A DNA stretch of 64,000 bases from an uncultured Prevotellaceae bacterium (GTDB lineage: Bacteria > Bacteroidota > Bacteroidia > Bacteroidales > Bacteroidaceae): assembly GCA_900316975.1 (NCBI GenBank), contig ONFA01000026.1, positions 1-64,000 of the forward strand, written 5' to 3'. Each line of letters begins with the position of its first letter. The first letter of the stretch is position 1. The notes beneath the pieces are model-generated. The model worked only from the letters and a program-made list of their open reading frames with translations, searched no databases and was not told where the DNA came from. This document shows, one piece after another, positions 37,901-45,747 of the stretch. The position numbers and the translations under genes are program-made.

Positions 37901-38341
37901 TTACATGTCAATGGTTTGAGTTTCACGGTTTTCCTTGCTATAATCATCTTCCCATGTATAATTGAGAGTCAGTTCATCATCTCCTTCTGCAAGAAGAAGG
38001 GTGAATTCCCGATGGGCATTGGGAAGTATTTCATCAAATGTCTGTGGAAAACTTGGGTTACTCGCATACACATCGTCTGGATTGGGCATACCAACAGTCA
38101 GGTTTCTTGCTTTTGCCTTGCCTAAGTTACATATGTATAGCGTTCTTCGACCTCCTGCTGGCTTATCAACTTTTGCTCGTATAATCGCCTTTTTATTCTC
38201 ATCCTCATTTTGTGCCATCAAACGCAGTTGATAGTCATTGAACTGGCTCTCTTGCTTTTTCAACTTTCTATCATGCACAATATATGTGATAAAGGAGAGC
38301 AACAATGCTAAAAATGCAATAATTGTCGAAATCATAGTCAT
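37901..38341 (-). CDS. Single-pass membrane protein of unknown function
   Basis: 146 aa. One N-terminal transmembrane helix (ISTIIAFLALLLSFITYIV, residues 4-22), then a charged helix (HDRKLKKQESQFNDYQLRLM), then a beta-rich domain of about 90 residues (AIIRAKVDKPAGGRRTLYIC, LGKAKARNLTVG) that resembles an immunoglobulin-like fold of effector-associated proteins. No family named. It sits between the GNAT and CBS-HEPN genes in the accessory block. Confidence 0.6.
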   Translation of the reverse strand: MTMISTIIAFLALLLSFITYIVHDRKLKKQESQFNDYQLRLMAQNEDENKKAIIRAKVDKPAGGRRTLYICNLGKAKARNLTVGMPNPDDVYASNPSFPQTFDEILPNAHREFTLLLAEGDDELTLNYTWEDDYSKENRETQTIDM

Positions 38342-38373
38342 TTGCGCAGGTAAGCCAAGGTTCGGACGCTTAC

Positions 38374-38955
38374 TTATCGAGAAACTATACGGTACATAAA
38401 AAGATTACGACCTTCAATCTCTTTTTCAGCGGGATAGAAACCACATTTTTGGTAAAAGGGAACTGCTGAATAGTCTTTATGCTTCAGTGCTCGAACAGTC
38501 ACGAAATCACAACAGACATCAGCATCATGAGCCACCTTGTCCATAATACGTTCTATGATGAATGAGCCTATATGCTGATGTTGCCGTTCCTTTATCACGG
38601 CAAGATAGGTTATCTCTATGGCATCATAAAATGTTCTATTCCAATAAGAACTATCTGTTTCCGGAGCATTAGTAGGGCTGGGCTTAACACCTTCTTGTAT
38701 TTTCTCCTTAGCAACTTCAGAAAGACAAAGATTATGATTGTCAAGGCAAAACATAGCAATAACCTCATCACCATCATAGATGACATACATTTGACAACTG
38801 CCCATCCAGAGGTTGTTTTGCAACTCTTGATGAATAAACTCATCCATTGAGTCTATTCCGCATGAAAAACCAGAGAGGACACTGGCATCCATTGTTCTCT
38901 CAAAAGACAATTGTTTAGGCAAATCAGATTTATTTCCAGACTGCTTCGTATTCAT
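38374..38955 (-). CDS. GNAT-family acetyltransferase, TA-toxin-like
   Basis: 193 aa. The start of the domain (VLSGFSCGIDSMDEFIHQEL at about 25-44) and the end (FVTVRALKHKDYSAVPFYQK, CGFYP) follow the pattern of TacT/AtaT-like GNAT toxins (F.CG...LD.F). The acetyl-CoA loop is in IKERQHQHIGSFIIERI. Known relatives acetylate aminoacyl-tRNA and are paired with a small antitoxin. Here a 55-aa ORF lies just upstream and overlaps by 26 bp. An ordinary acetyltransferase is the alternative. Confidence 0.75.
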   Translation of the reverse strand: MNTKQSGNKSDLPKQLSFERTMDASVLSGFSCGIDSMDEFIHQELQNNLWMGSCQMYVIYDGDEVIAMFCLDNHNLCLSEVAKEKIQEGVKPSPTNAPETDSSYWNRTFYDAIEITYLAVIKERQHQHIGSFIIERIMDKVAHDADVCCDFVTVRALKHKDYSAVPFYQKCGFYPAEKEIEGRNLFMYRIVSR

Positions 38956-39097
38956 GCTTTATACTTGCTGAGCGAGCAGCAATCTTCTGGTCCGCATCAT
39001 TATACTGACCCATACGAACACGACGTAATGCCTTACGGATGTCTTCTGCATAAGTGCCTGTTACAATTGGTGTTTTTTTGCTGTCAATACCTAACAT
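38930..39097 (-). CDS. 55-aa basic protein overlapping the GNAT gene, candidate antitoxin
   Basis: ORF of 55 codons: MLGIDSKKTPIVTGTYAEDI then RKALRRVRMGQYNDADQKIA and a C-terminal helix. Its last 26 bp overlap the start of the GNAT gene in another frame, the arrangement of many toxin-antitoxin pairs. It does not look like the usual ribbon-helix-helix DUF1778 antitoxin, so the family would be new if the pairing is right. No transmembrane part or signal. Confidence 0.55.
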   Translation of the reverse strand: MLGIDSKKTPIVTGTYAEDIRKALRRVRMGQYNDADQKIAARSASIKHEYEAVWK

Positions 39098-39565
39098 AAA
39101 ACTTCAATCCTTATATTCATGGGGCTAAAATAGAAATTATTTCTGACTCCAGCAAGAAAAATGTGATTAATCTGTAGAAATACTCACAGAACTCGGTATA
39201 TTCACCACTCAATCTGCGAACCAGATAGTATTTTAAAGCCCACCGCTTTCACAGTTCTTAAACATGAGAAGCCGGAGGCGGACAACGGACAATGGACAAC
39301 AGAAGGAGGGGAAGACCTTAACGTTAACCCTAACTATGAAGCCGAAGGCTGACGGTTGAGGGTTGAGGGGGTTAGGTTTAGAGGTTAGAGTGGAGGGGTA
39401 TTATATGGGTGATTCTCAACTAGTGCGCACGGTGCGCATGTTATTACGCTCTTACAGAACGAAATATTATGTTTAGGGTGGAGAGTTTAGGGTTGGAGGA
39501 GGGAGGGCAGCAGGGTAAACCTCCTGGCGCAGGGGGGAAGGAGGGGGATGAGGAGGGTGGAGGGT
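39098..39565. other. Spacer after the upxZ-like gene with a palindrome and a REP-like unit
   Basis: No gene. It holds GGACAACGGACAATGGACAA and GGTTGAGGGTTGAGG words, a perfect palindrome TGCGCACCGTGCGCA-type (read as GTGCGCACGGTGCGC on plus, near 39423-39437), and at 39501-39545 a REP-like unit. The unit's right stem arm has one mismatch (CCTCCTG against CAGCAGG). The upxZ-like gene ends on its edge. Confidence 0.6.
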
Positions 39566-40045
39566 TTAGGGTTGGAGGATGAGGATTTCTTGCTCTTCTT
39601 GGAGGTATTGACGGATGTAGCGGTCTTCTGGGGTGAGGGTTTGGGTGTCCCATGCGGAGGAGGCATCGAGGGCTGCGGCGAGGAGGTCGGTGCGGTCACT
39701 GACGATGTAGAGGTGGGTCTGCAGGTGGGTCTTGTGACGGGAATCGGGCAGTTGGGGGATGCGGGTGAGGATGTGCTTGACAATGCGGGGACGGAGGCTA
39801 TACAGGTCTGCCAATTCGACGGCTAAAAGGAGGGTCAGGAGATAGTCGGTCTCTTGGGCAGGAGTAAGGCGAAGGGTGTGGTCTTGCAGTTTTTTCAATG
39901 AGGGGAGCAACTGCTCCACACATCCTTTTGCATACGCCTTGATGGCTTGCTCTTCTTGGAGGTTGATGTAGTCGGAGTCTTGAAACTCCCAGCGGTAGAA
40001 GGTCATGCGAAAATCACGCAAGGCAGATGGGTTGAGGGGGGACAT
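39566..40045 (-). CDS. UpxZ-like regulator of polysaccharide transcription
   Basis: 159 aa from the chosen ATG at 40045 (MSPLNPSALRDFRMTFYRWE). Frames further upstream translate REP-like repeats and are rejected; Met at 40006 is an alternative. The pattern LTPAQETDYLLTLLLAVELA ... IVKHILTRIPQLPDSRHKTH ... SSAWDTQTLTPEDRYIRQYL parallels Bacteroides UpxZ (helical, ~160 aa, with the LTPE segment near the end). UpxZ proteins block the antiterminators of other capsule loci, so that one capsule is made at a time. Second gene of the locus, after upxY-like. Confidence 0.72.
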   Translation of the reverse strand: MSPLNPSALRDFRMTFYRWEFQDSDYINLQEEQAIKAYAKGCVEQLLPSLKKLQDHTLRLTPAQETDYLLTLLLAVELADLYSLRPRIVKHILTRIPQLPDSRHKTHLQTHLYIVSDRTDLLAAALDASSAWDTQTLTPEDRYIRQYLQEEQEILILQP

Positions 40046-40117
40046 GGGAGGGAGGGAAAATGAGGAATTAGGAATTGCCATGCGGAATGGGATGAGGAGG
40101 GAAAGGTGGAAGAGGTA

Positions 40118-40362
40118 AGGAAGGAGGGCAGCAGGGTAAACCTGCTGGCGCAAGGAGGGGAAGGAGGGAGGGGTGAGAGGGAGGGCAGCAGGGTAAACCT
40201 GCTGACGCAAGGGGGGAAGGAGGGAGAGGGAGGGCAGCAGGGTAAACCTGCTGGCGCAAGGAGGGAGGAAGGAGGGAGGGCAGCAGGGAAAACCTGCTGG
40301 CGCAAGGAGGGAGGAAGGAGGGAGGGCAGCAGGGAAAAACCGGTTGGTGCAAGCGGGGGAGA
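40118..40362. repeat. Five REP-like units between upxY-like and upxZ-like genes
   Basis: Five units of 46-59 bp, each with CAGCAGG(G)TAAACCTGCTG (or GGAAAACC) plus GGCGCAAGG and a purine-rich GGAGGGAGG spacer. The fifth is degraded (AAAAACCGGTTGG). They fill the whole upxY-upxZ gap and would form a row of hairpins in the leader RNA, which might affect the polar expression of upxZ and the genes behind it. Confidence 0.9.
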
Positions 40363-40382
40363 TGAGGAGGGAGGGGTGAGGG

Positions 40383-41486
40383 TTATCTTGTTTTGATTTC
40401 TTTGATGAGGGGCATCAGTTGGAGAAGGGACTGGAGGGTCACTTCGTGGGTTTGACAATATTCTTTGGCGGCTTTGCGGAGGGTGCCATCTTTGGTTGCC
40501 ACGAAGAGGATGGCGGTGACGAAGGCTTCTTCGTCGGTAGAGAGTGCCTGAGGATGGGAGATGGCGGCTTTCAACTCTCTGATGAGGGTGTCCTTGGCGG
40601 GTTTGTCCCTGCGGAGCGTGGCGCAAAGCAGCATGAGGGCTTGGAAATGGGTTTGGCGGTCGGCGGTGTCGAACTTCAGGTAATTGAAAACGCTGCATTC
40701 GTCAAGGCGCTGCTGGTCTTGACGCTGGGTCTGCGGTGTTTCTCGGCGAAACACCTTCCTGCGGAGGATGGCGAAAAACTCTTGTTCCATGTTCTGCACG
40801 AAGTAAGGGGTGAAGACCTGATCTAAATCGCCGCCTGGCACATCGACATCGGCACTGGAACAGTCGTACAAGTTCAAGGAGAACACATTGCTGAACACAG
40901 GTATGCTCAGGGTGAGCCGGATGCCTTCTGCCGTCTGAGTCACTTTCATGACGGTGGCGGTGTAGTCTTTGAAGAGTCCCCGTTTGATGTGTACCGTCTG
41001 CTGATGGAGAGTATCTTGTCCGTAGGGACGGAAGGAGAACTTTTGCCGCTGTTCGACGAAGAGGGCTATGAATGGTGTCATTTCCTTTTCTGTCAGTCGG
41101 ATGGGCTTGCCTTCGCGTGTACGGCAATAGTGCAGGTGGAGGCGTCCGTTGCGGTTCCAGTCACAATTGAGGAGTTGGTCTATCTCGTTTCTGGACGACT
41201 TGATGAACACGAAATCGTGCAGGTAGTTGCGGAGCGTGTTGTGACCATCGGCTTCGTCACGGCTGTCTGCCCTACCCTTCTCTGCCTTTGTCTCTTGCGA
41301 GAGTCGTTTCTCTGAGGCTGCGTGTTCCAGGAAGAGGAAGGGGATGAGTGAAAGGAAGGTGGACGCATTTTGGGATTTGCGCTGCTCATTCTCGTACTTG
41401 AGCATCTTGTCGATGCCCGATGGGTCGAGGTGGAGCATGAGATACCAATAGACTTGATTGTATTCTTGTTTGACACTTAAGGACAT
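40383..41486 (-). CDS. UpxY-like NusG-family antiterminator
   Basis: 367 aa, longer than classical UpxY (~170-180 aa). An NGN-like N-terminal domain (NQVYWYLMLHLDPSGIDKML, NYLHDFVFIKSSRNEIDQLL) is followed by FRPYGQDTLHQQTVHIKRGL and FKDYTATVMKV (KOW-like), then about 170 extra residues. UpxY proteins allow RNA polymerase to read through their own capsule operon. It is the first gene behind the invertible segment at 41667-41936. An AAGGAG motif lies six bases before the ATG, with a small hairpin (GCCCT/AGGGC) immediately before it. Confidence 0.75.
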   Translation of the reverse strand: MSLSVKQEYNQVYWYLMLHLDPSGIDKMLKYENEQRKSQNASTFLSLIPFLFLEHAASEKRLSQETKAEKGRADSRDEADGHNTLRNYLHDFVFIKSSRNEIDQLLNCDWNRNGRLHLHYCRTREGKPIRLTEKEMTPFIALFVEQRQKFSFRPYGQDTLHQQTVHIKRGLFKDYTATVMKVTQTAEGIRLTLSIPVFSNVFSLNLYDCSSADVDVPGGDLDQVFTPYFVQNMEQEFFAILRRKVFRRETPQTQRQDQQRLDECSVFNYLKFDTADRQTHFQALMLLCATLRRDKPAKDTLIRELKAAISHPQALSTDEEAFVTAILFVATKDGTLRKAAKEYCQTHEVTLQSLLQLMPLIKEIKTR

Positions 41487-41666
41487 AGTCTCTCCTTGCC
41501 CTGCAAGAGGGCTTTTTGCATTTTCATGATTACCCGATAGCCCGAGATACCGGCTTCACTACCGTTTAGGAGGTGCTTCAAGCAGTATAATCCACTCAAT
41601 ACCAGTCCCATATCCGAGCCTGTCTGCAATATTCCAGCACTAAAAAATCGTGATTTTCAAGCGCAA
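41487..41666. other. Leader of the polysaccharide operon
   Basis: 180 bp between the invertible segment and upxY-like. On the minus strand it would be the untranslated leader in the ON state. It holds AAAATC/GATTTT near 41647-41660 and the GCCCT-GCAAG-AGGGC hairpin with a plus-strand T-run at 41498-41520, which could terminate plus-strand transcripts entering from the gene side. Confidence 0.55.
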
Positions 41667-41936
41667 CTCTCCGTAAGAGGTGGAACGATTGCGTAATTGT
41701 ATGATGCACGGGCTGTTAGATAACATCGGTTTTGCAAAAGGACTCGAGAAACCCATCAACCACTCCGTTTCCCTGAAAATGACCCCTCATACATAAGAAA
41801 AGAAATACGGAATTGCCAAGTACACGGAATTGTCCTAAAAATGCATATTTTTGATATTTTTTGCTAACAAAAATAGTTGGATTTGCGAAATAATTCGTAC
41901 CTTTGCACTCGCAATCGTTCCACCTCTTACGGAGAG
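41667..41936. promoter_or_regulatory. Invertible promoter segment (27-bp perfect inverted repeats)
   Basis: Left arm 41667-41693 (CTCTCCGTAAGAGGTGGAAC, then GATTGCG) and right arm 41910-41936 are exact reverse complements over 27 bp, with 216 bp between. The only strong promoter inside lies at the right end and points right. This is the plan of Bacteroidales capsule promoter switches flipped by a serine or tyrosine invertase. No invertase gene is in the window. Inversion would aim the promoter at upxY-like. Confidence 0.87.
41876..41905 (+). promoter_or_regulatory. Promoter inside the invertible segment, pointing away from the locus
   Basis: GTTG (41876-41879), 18-nt spacer, TACCTTTG (41898-41905) with GCACTC following, the Bacteroidetes form. 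In this assembly transcription would start near 41911 and run to the right. Confidence 0.75.
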
Positions 41937-41950
41937 ATGGAACGTTTTTT
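41915..41950 (+). terminator. Terminator formed from the right inverted-repeat arm and flanking sequence
   Basis: CGTTCCA-C-CTCTT-ACG-GAGAG-A-TGGAACG forms a long hairpin (stem of 12 pairs with one mismatch), followed by seven T residues (41944-41950). The left stem arm is in the repeat and most of the right arm lies outside it, so the hairpin is complete only at this end. It should stop the promoter at 41898 after about 35 nt in the present orientation. Confidence 0.8.
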
Positions 41951-41993
41951 TATGTATAATTGGGAAAGCAGAGGGGTATTATTATAATAATGT

Positions 41994-42165
41994 GTGGGTG
42001 TAAAGGACGTGCAGTTCATCTCTGACAAACAATGGCTTGCAGGCATCAGAGACATAATCGAACTGCATAAGTATGGGAGGGCTGATGAGGTGAGGACTGT
42101 TCACCGATTGGCTTCAACGCGTGAGGAACGGTATCAGAAAGCACTTGAGTATTTGGAGGGGAAAA
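41994..42165 (+). other. Short open stretch (about 57 codons) running into the REP array
   Basis: From a GTG directly after a stop codon: VKDVQFISDKQWLAGIRDII then ELHKYGRADEVRTVHRLAST and REERYQKALEYLEG, after which the frame enters the repeat array and stays open to 42971. The first part reads like a real helical protein, the rest like translated repeat. No family was recognised. It may be the surviving N-terminus of a gene invaded by the array. Confidence 0.35.
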
Positions 42166-42875
42166 GAGGACAGCAGGGAAAACCTGCTGGCGCAAGGGAA
42201 GGGAGGAGGGAGGACAGCAGGGGGAACCTGCTGGCGCAAGGGAAGGAAGGAGGACAGCAGGGAAAACCTGCTGGCGCAAGCAAGGGGGGGAGGAAGGAGA
42301 GAGGACGGCAGGGGGAACCTGTTGGAGCAAGGGAAGGAAGGAGGAAGGAGAGAGGACAGCAGGGGGGACCTGTTGGAGCAAGGGGAGGAAGGAGGACAGC
42401 AGGGGGAACCTGCTGGAGCAAGCAAGGGGGGAGGAAGGAAGGAGGACAGCAGGGAAAACCTGCTGGAGCAAGGGGGGAGGAAGGAGAGAGGACAGCAGGG
42501 AAAACCTGCTGGCGCAAGCGGGAGGAAGGAGAGAGGACGGCAGGGGGAACCTGTTGGAGCAAGGGAAGGAGAGAGGACGGCAGGGGGAACCTGCTGGAGC
42601 AAGGGGGGAGGAAGGAGAGAGGACGGCAGGGGGAACCTGCTGGAGCAAGCGGGGGGAAGGAGAGAAGACAGCAGGGGGAACCTGCTGGAGCAAGGGGAGG
42701 AGAGAGGACGGCAGGGGAAACCTGCTGGCGCAAGGGAGGGGGAGGAAGGAGAGAGGACGGCAGGGGGAACCTGCTGGAGCAAGCAAAAGGGGAGGAAGGA
42801 GAGAGGACAGCAGGGGAAACCTGCTGGAGCAAGCAAGGGGGGGGAGGAAGGAGAGAGGACAGCAGGGGGACTTGG
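42166..42875. repeat. Array of 15 full and one partial REP-like palindromic units
   Basis: Each unit has a conserved core GACAGCAGG-GGGAA-CCTGCTG followed by GAGCAAG or GCGCAAG, and a purine-rich spacer of 10-22 bp (GGGAGGAAGGAGAGAG type). The period is 39-51 bp. Units start near 42166, 42211, 42250, 42301, 42351, 42391, 42441, 42488, 42532, 42572, 42618, 42663, 42704, 42752 and 42802. The 7-bp stems are kept, with occasional change in one arm (CGGCAGG, CCTGTTG). All three plus-strand frames are open across it only because the units lack stop codons. Confidence 0.95.
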
Positions 42876-42931
42876 TTTTCACGACCTTTGGCTCCGCCGA
42901 AGGTGGTCACGCTCGGAAATACTCAAATAAA

Positions 42932-42963
42932 TTTGGTATTTCTCTCACTTATCCGTAACTTTG
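42932..42963 (+). promoter_or_regulatory. Promoter of phoH
   Basis: TTTG (42932-42935), 20-nt spacer, TAACTTTG (42956-42963). The phoH ATG at 42968 begins only five bases later, so the message may be leaderless or start at the second Met (MIVLEDIDL). Confidence 0.8.
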
Positions 42964-42967
42964 CACC

Positions 42968-43954
42968 ATGATTGAGAAAATGATAGTTTTGGAAGACATC
43001 GACCTCGTGACATTCTATGGGGTGCAGAATGTCCACTTGCAGATGATCAAGGCGCTGTATCCGAAGTTGAGGATTGTGGCGAGGGGGAATGTCATCAAGG
43101 TGATGGGTGACGAGGAGGAGATGTGTGCGTTTGAGGAGAACATCACGAAGATGCAGGAGCATTGTGCGAAATATAACTCCCTGAACGAGGAGGCGATTTT
43201 GCAGATTGTGAAGGGGGAACAACCGAGCGGACATGCTGCGGATGGGAATGCCATCTGCTACAGTGTGACGGGCAAGGCGATTGCGGCACGTTCGGAGAAC
43301 CAGAAGACGCTGGTGGATGCCTACTACAAGAATGACATGCTGTTTGCGGTGGGTCCTGCCGGGTCGGGCAAGACGTATGTGTCGATTGCCTTGGCGGTGA
43401 GGGCCCTGAAGAATAAGGAAATCAGGAAGATTATCTTGTGTCGCCCTGCTGTGGAGGCTGGCGAGAAGTTGGGCTTTCTGCCAGGCGACATGAGGGACAA
43501 GATTGACCCCTATCTGCAACCGCTCTACGATGCCTTGCAGGACATGATTCCGGCGCAGAAACTGACGGAATACATGGAACAGAACGTGATTCAGATTGCA
43601 CCGCTGGCGTTCATGCGCGGACGAACGCTGAACGACGCGGTGGTGATTCTGGACGAGGCGCAGAACACGACGACGCAGCAAATCAAGATGTTCCTCACGC
43701 GCATGGGACAGAACACGAAGATGATTATCACGGGCGACTTGACGCAGATAGACTTGCCACGCAACGTGAAGAGCGGACTGAAGGAGGCAAAGGAGGTGCT
43801 GAAGGATGTGAAGGGGATTGCCTTTGTGGAGATGGACGAGAGGGACATTGTGCGGCATAAGTTGGTGACGAGGATTGTGAATGCGTATCACAAGTATGAG
43901 AGCGAGAAGAAGTACCCGCTGTTTAACGAAGAGAAAAGTAATCATTCAATATAA
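42968..43954 (+). CDS. phoH: PhoH-like ATPase
   Basis: 328 aa cytosolic P-loop ATPase of the PhoH/helicase-like group. N-terminal ED.D...FYGVQN region with a KH-like RNA-binding stretch ([20 protein letters not shown]), Walker A in [18 protein letters not shown] near residue 135, and Walker B in [10 protein letters not shown]. PhoH proteins are tied to RNA and ribosome metabolism. First gene of a rightward housekeeping set, purC seven bases after. Confidence 0.92.
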   Translation: MIEKMIVLEDIDLVTFYGVQNVHLQMIKALYPKLRIVARGNVIKVMGDEEEMCAFEENITKMQEHCAKYNSLNEEAILQIVKGEQPSGHAADGNAICYSVTGKAIAARSENQKTLVDAYYKNDMLFAVGPAGSGKTYVSIALAVRALKNKEIRKIILCRPAVEAGEKLGFLPGDMRDKIDPYLQPLYDALQDMIPAQKLTEYMEQNVIQIAPLAFMRGRTLNDAVVILDEAQNTTTQQIKMFLTRMGQNTKMIITGDLTQIDLPRNVKSGLKEAKEVLKDVKGIAFVEMDERDIVRHKLVTRIVNAYHKYESEKKYPLFNEEKSNHSI

Positions 43955-43960
43955 TTTAGT

Positions 43961-44917
43961 ATGGCTAAAGCATTAACAAGAACAGACTTTAACTTCCCCG
44001 GACAGAAGGAAGTGTATCACGGCAAAGTACGTGACGTGTATAACATCAACGACGACCTGATGGTGATGGTTGCTACTGACAGAATCTCGGCATTCGACGT
44101 GGTGCTGCCCAAGGGCATCCCTTTCAAGGGACAGGTGCTGAATCAGATTGCGGCGAAGTTCCTCGATGAAAGTGCCGACATCGTGCCAAACTGGAAGTTG
44201 GCTACACCCGACCCCATGGTGACGGTAGGTTTGAAGTGCGAGGGTTTCCGCGTGGAGATGATTATCCGTGGCTACCTGACAGGCTCTGCATGGAGAGAGT
44301 ATAAGGCTGGTAACCGCACGTTGTGTGGCATCACCCTGCCTGAGGGCATGAAAGAGAACCAGAAGTTCCCGAAGCCTATCATCACACCTACTACGAAGGC
44401 TGACGAGGGTCACGACGAGAACATCTCGAAGGAGGAAATCATCGCTCAGGGACTGGTGAGCAAGGAGGACTATGAGGTGATGGAGAAATACACCTATGCC
44501 CTCTTTGAATTGGGCACCAAGATTGCTGCTGAGAAGGGACTCATTCTGGTGGACACGAAGTATGAGTTTGGCAAGCGCGACGGCAAGGTGTATCTGATTG
44601 ACGAAGTACACACACCCGACTCCAGCCGCTACTTCTATGCTGATGGCTATGAGGAGAAGTTTGCGAAGGGTGAACCTCAGAAGCAACTCTCGAAGGAGTT
44701 TGTGCGCCAGTGGCTCATCGACCACAACTTCATGAACCAGCCCGGACAGGTGATGCCCGAAATCACGGACGAGTATGCTGAGTCGGTGAGCGACAGATAC
44801 ATCGAACTGTATGAGCATATCATCGGCGAGAAGTTTGTGAAAGCAGAAGGCGATGAGGACATCGCAAAGCGTATCGAGAAGAACGTGTTGAATTATTTAA
44901 TGAGGAATGAGGAGTGA
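43961..44917 (+). CDS. purC: SAICAR synthase
   Basis: Phosphoribosylaminoimidazole-succinocarboxamide synthase, step of purine synthesis. 318 aa of the long (eukaryote/Bacteroidetes-type) class: [49 protein letters not shown], then [11 protein letters not shown] and [13 protein letters not shown]. It follows phoH closely and is likely co-transcribed. Confidence 0.95.
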   Translation: MAKALTRTDFNFPGQKEVYHGKVRDVYNINDDLMVMVATDRISAFDVVLPKGIPFKGQVLNQIAAKFLDESADIVPNWKLATPDPMVTVGLKCEGFRVEMIIRGYLTGSAWREYKAGNRTLCGITLPEGMKENQKFPKPIITPTTKADEGHDENISKEEIIAQGLVSKEDYEVMEKYTYALFELGTKIAAEKGLILVDTKYEFGKRDGKVYLIDEVHTPDSSRYFYADGYEEKFAKGEPQKQLSKEFVRQWLIDHNFMNQPGQVMPEITDEYAESVSDRYIELYEHIIGEKFVKAEGDEDIAKRIEKNVLNYLMRNEE

Positions 44918-44999
44918 GGAATGAGGAATTGCTAACGCGATGCTTGCAAACCGCATGGCAATTCCTCATTCCTAATTCCTAATTCCTAATTCCTACAAC
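44918..44999. repeat. Inverted GAGGAATT arrays around the CCATGCGG/GCGTTAGC loop element
   Basis: GAATGAGGAATT words face AATTCCTCATTCC words; the loop (44931-44958) is GCTAACGCGATGCTTGCAAA then CCGCATGG. The loop core recurs near 54725-54755 and 59964-59992 with different arms. Confidence 0.8.
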
Positions 45000-45740
45000 G
45001 TGTACGAACAGGAGCAGATAAAGCCATACGGCACTGAGGGCACGAAGCGTGAGCAGGTGGAGCAGATGTTTGACAACATCGCCCACTCGTATGACACGCT
45101 CAACCACACGCTTAGTTTTGGTGTTGACCGTCTCTGGAGGAACAACGCCATTGGCTTTCTGCTCAAAAACAGAAAAAGCACGGATAGCGTACTCGACATT
45201 GCCACAGGCACTGGCGACTTCGCTATCCTTGCTTTTCAGAAACTACACCCACAACACATTGTCGGCATCGACATCAGCGAGGGAATGATGCAGATTGGCA
45301 GGGAGAAAGTGGCGAAACTCGGACTTTCTGACCGCATCACTTTCCAGAATGAAGACTGTGCTGCCCTCTCCTACCCCGACAGTTCTTTCGATGCCGTCAT
45401 CTCCGCTTTTGCATTAAGGAACTTTCAGAACCTTGATGAATGTTTGAAGGAGATGCATCGAGTGATGAAAGAGGACGGGCATTTGTCGGTTGTGGACCTT
45501 TGTACCCCTGTCTCTTTCCCCATGAAGCAATTCTTCTTTATATATAAAAAGGTGGTGATGCCTATATTGGGGAAACTCTTGTCGAAGGACAAAACCGCTT
45601 ATTCCTACTTGCCCGAAACGATGGATGCCGTACCCCAAGCGGAACGTATGCAAAGCATCATTGAGCAGGCTGGTTTCCACAATGTGAACTTCCGACGCCT
45701 TGCCTTCGGCATGTGCATTTTATACACAGCAGAAAAATGA
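45000..45740 (+). CDS. menG: Demethylmenaquinone methyltransferase
   Basis: 246 aa SAM-dependent methyltransferase of the UbiE/MenG family, last step of menaquinone synthesis. Motifs: MFDNIAHSYDTLNHTLSFGV, LDIATGTGDFAI (SAM loop), GIDISEGMMQIGREKV, and DGHLSVVDLCTPVSF. The start is a GTG (MYEQEQIKPYG). It is preceded by the inverted repeat at 44918 rather than a clear promoter. Confidence 0.93.
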   Translation: MYEQEQIKPYGTEGTKREQVEQMFDNIAHSYDTLNHTLSFGVDRLWRNNAIGFLLKNRKSTDSVLDIATGTGDFAILAFQKLHPQHIVGIDISEGMMQIGREKVAKLGLSDRITFQNEDCAALSYPDSSFDAVISAFALRNFQNLDECLKEMHRVMKEDGHLSVVDLCTPVSFPMKQFFFIYKKVVMPILGKLLSKDKTAYSYLPETMDAVPQAERMQSIIEQAGFHNVNFRRLAFGMCILYTAEK

Positions 45741-45747
45741 AGGAGCC

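Noticed and set aside
40046..40210. N-terminal extension of the upxZ-like protein
   Set aside because: It translates two REP-like units (RQQVYPAALP twice).
42166..42875. CRISPR-like array
   Set aside because: The conserved cores are themselves palindromic, the spacers are all purine-rich and similar to one another, the period varies from 39 to 51 bp, and there are no cas genes. It fits REP-like units instead.
42046..42958. Long open frames on both strands over the REP array
   Set aside because: They exist because the units lack stop codons in several frames; the translations are pure repeats (QQVPPAVLSPSS, RTAGGTCWSKG) with no independent protein character.
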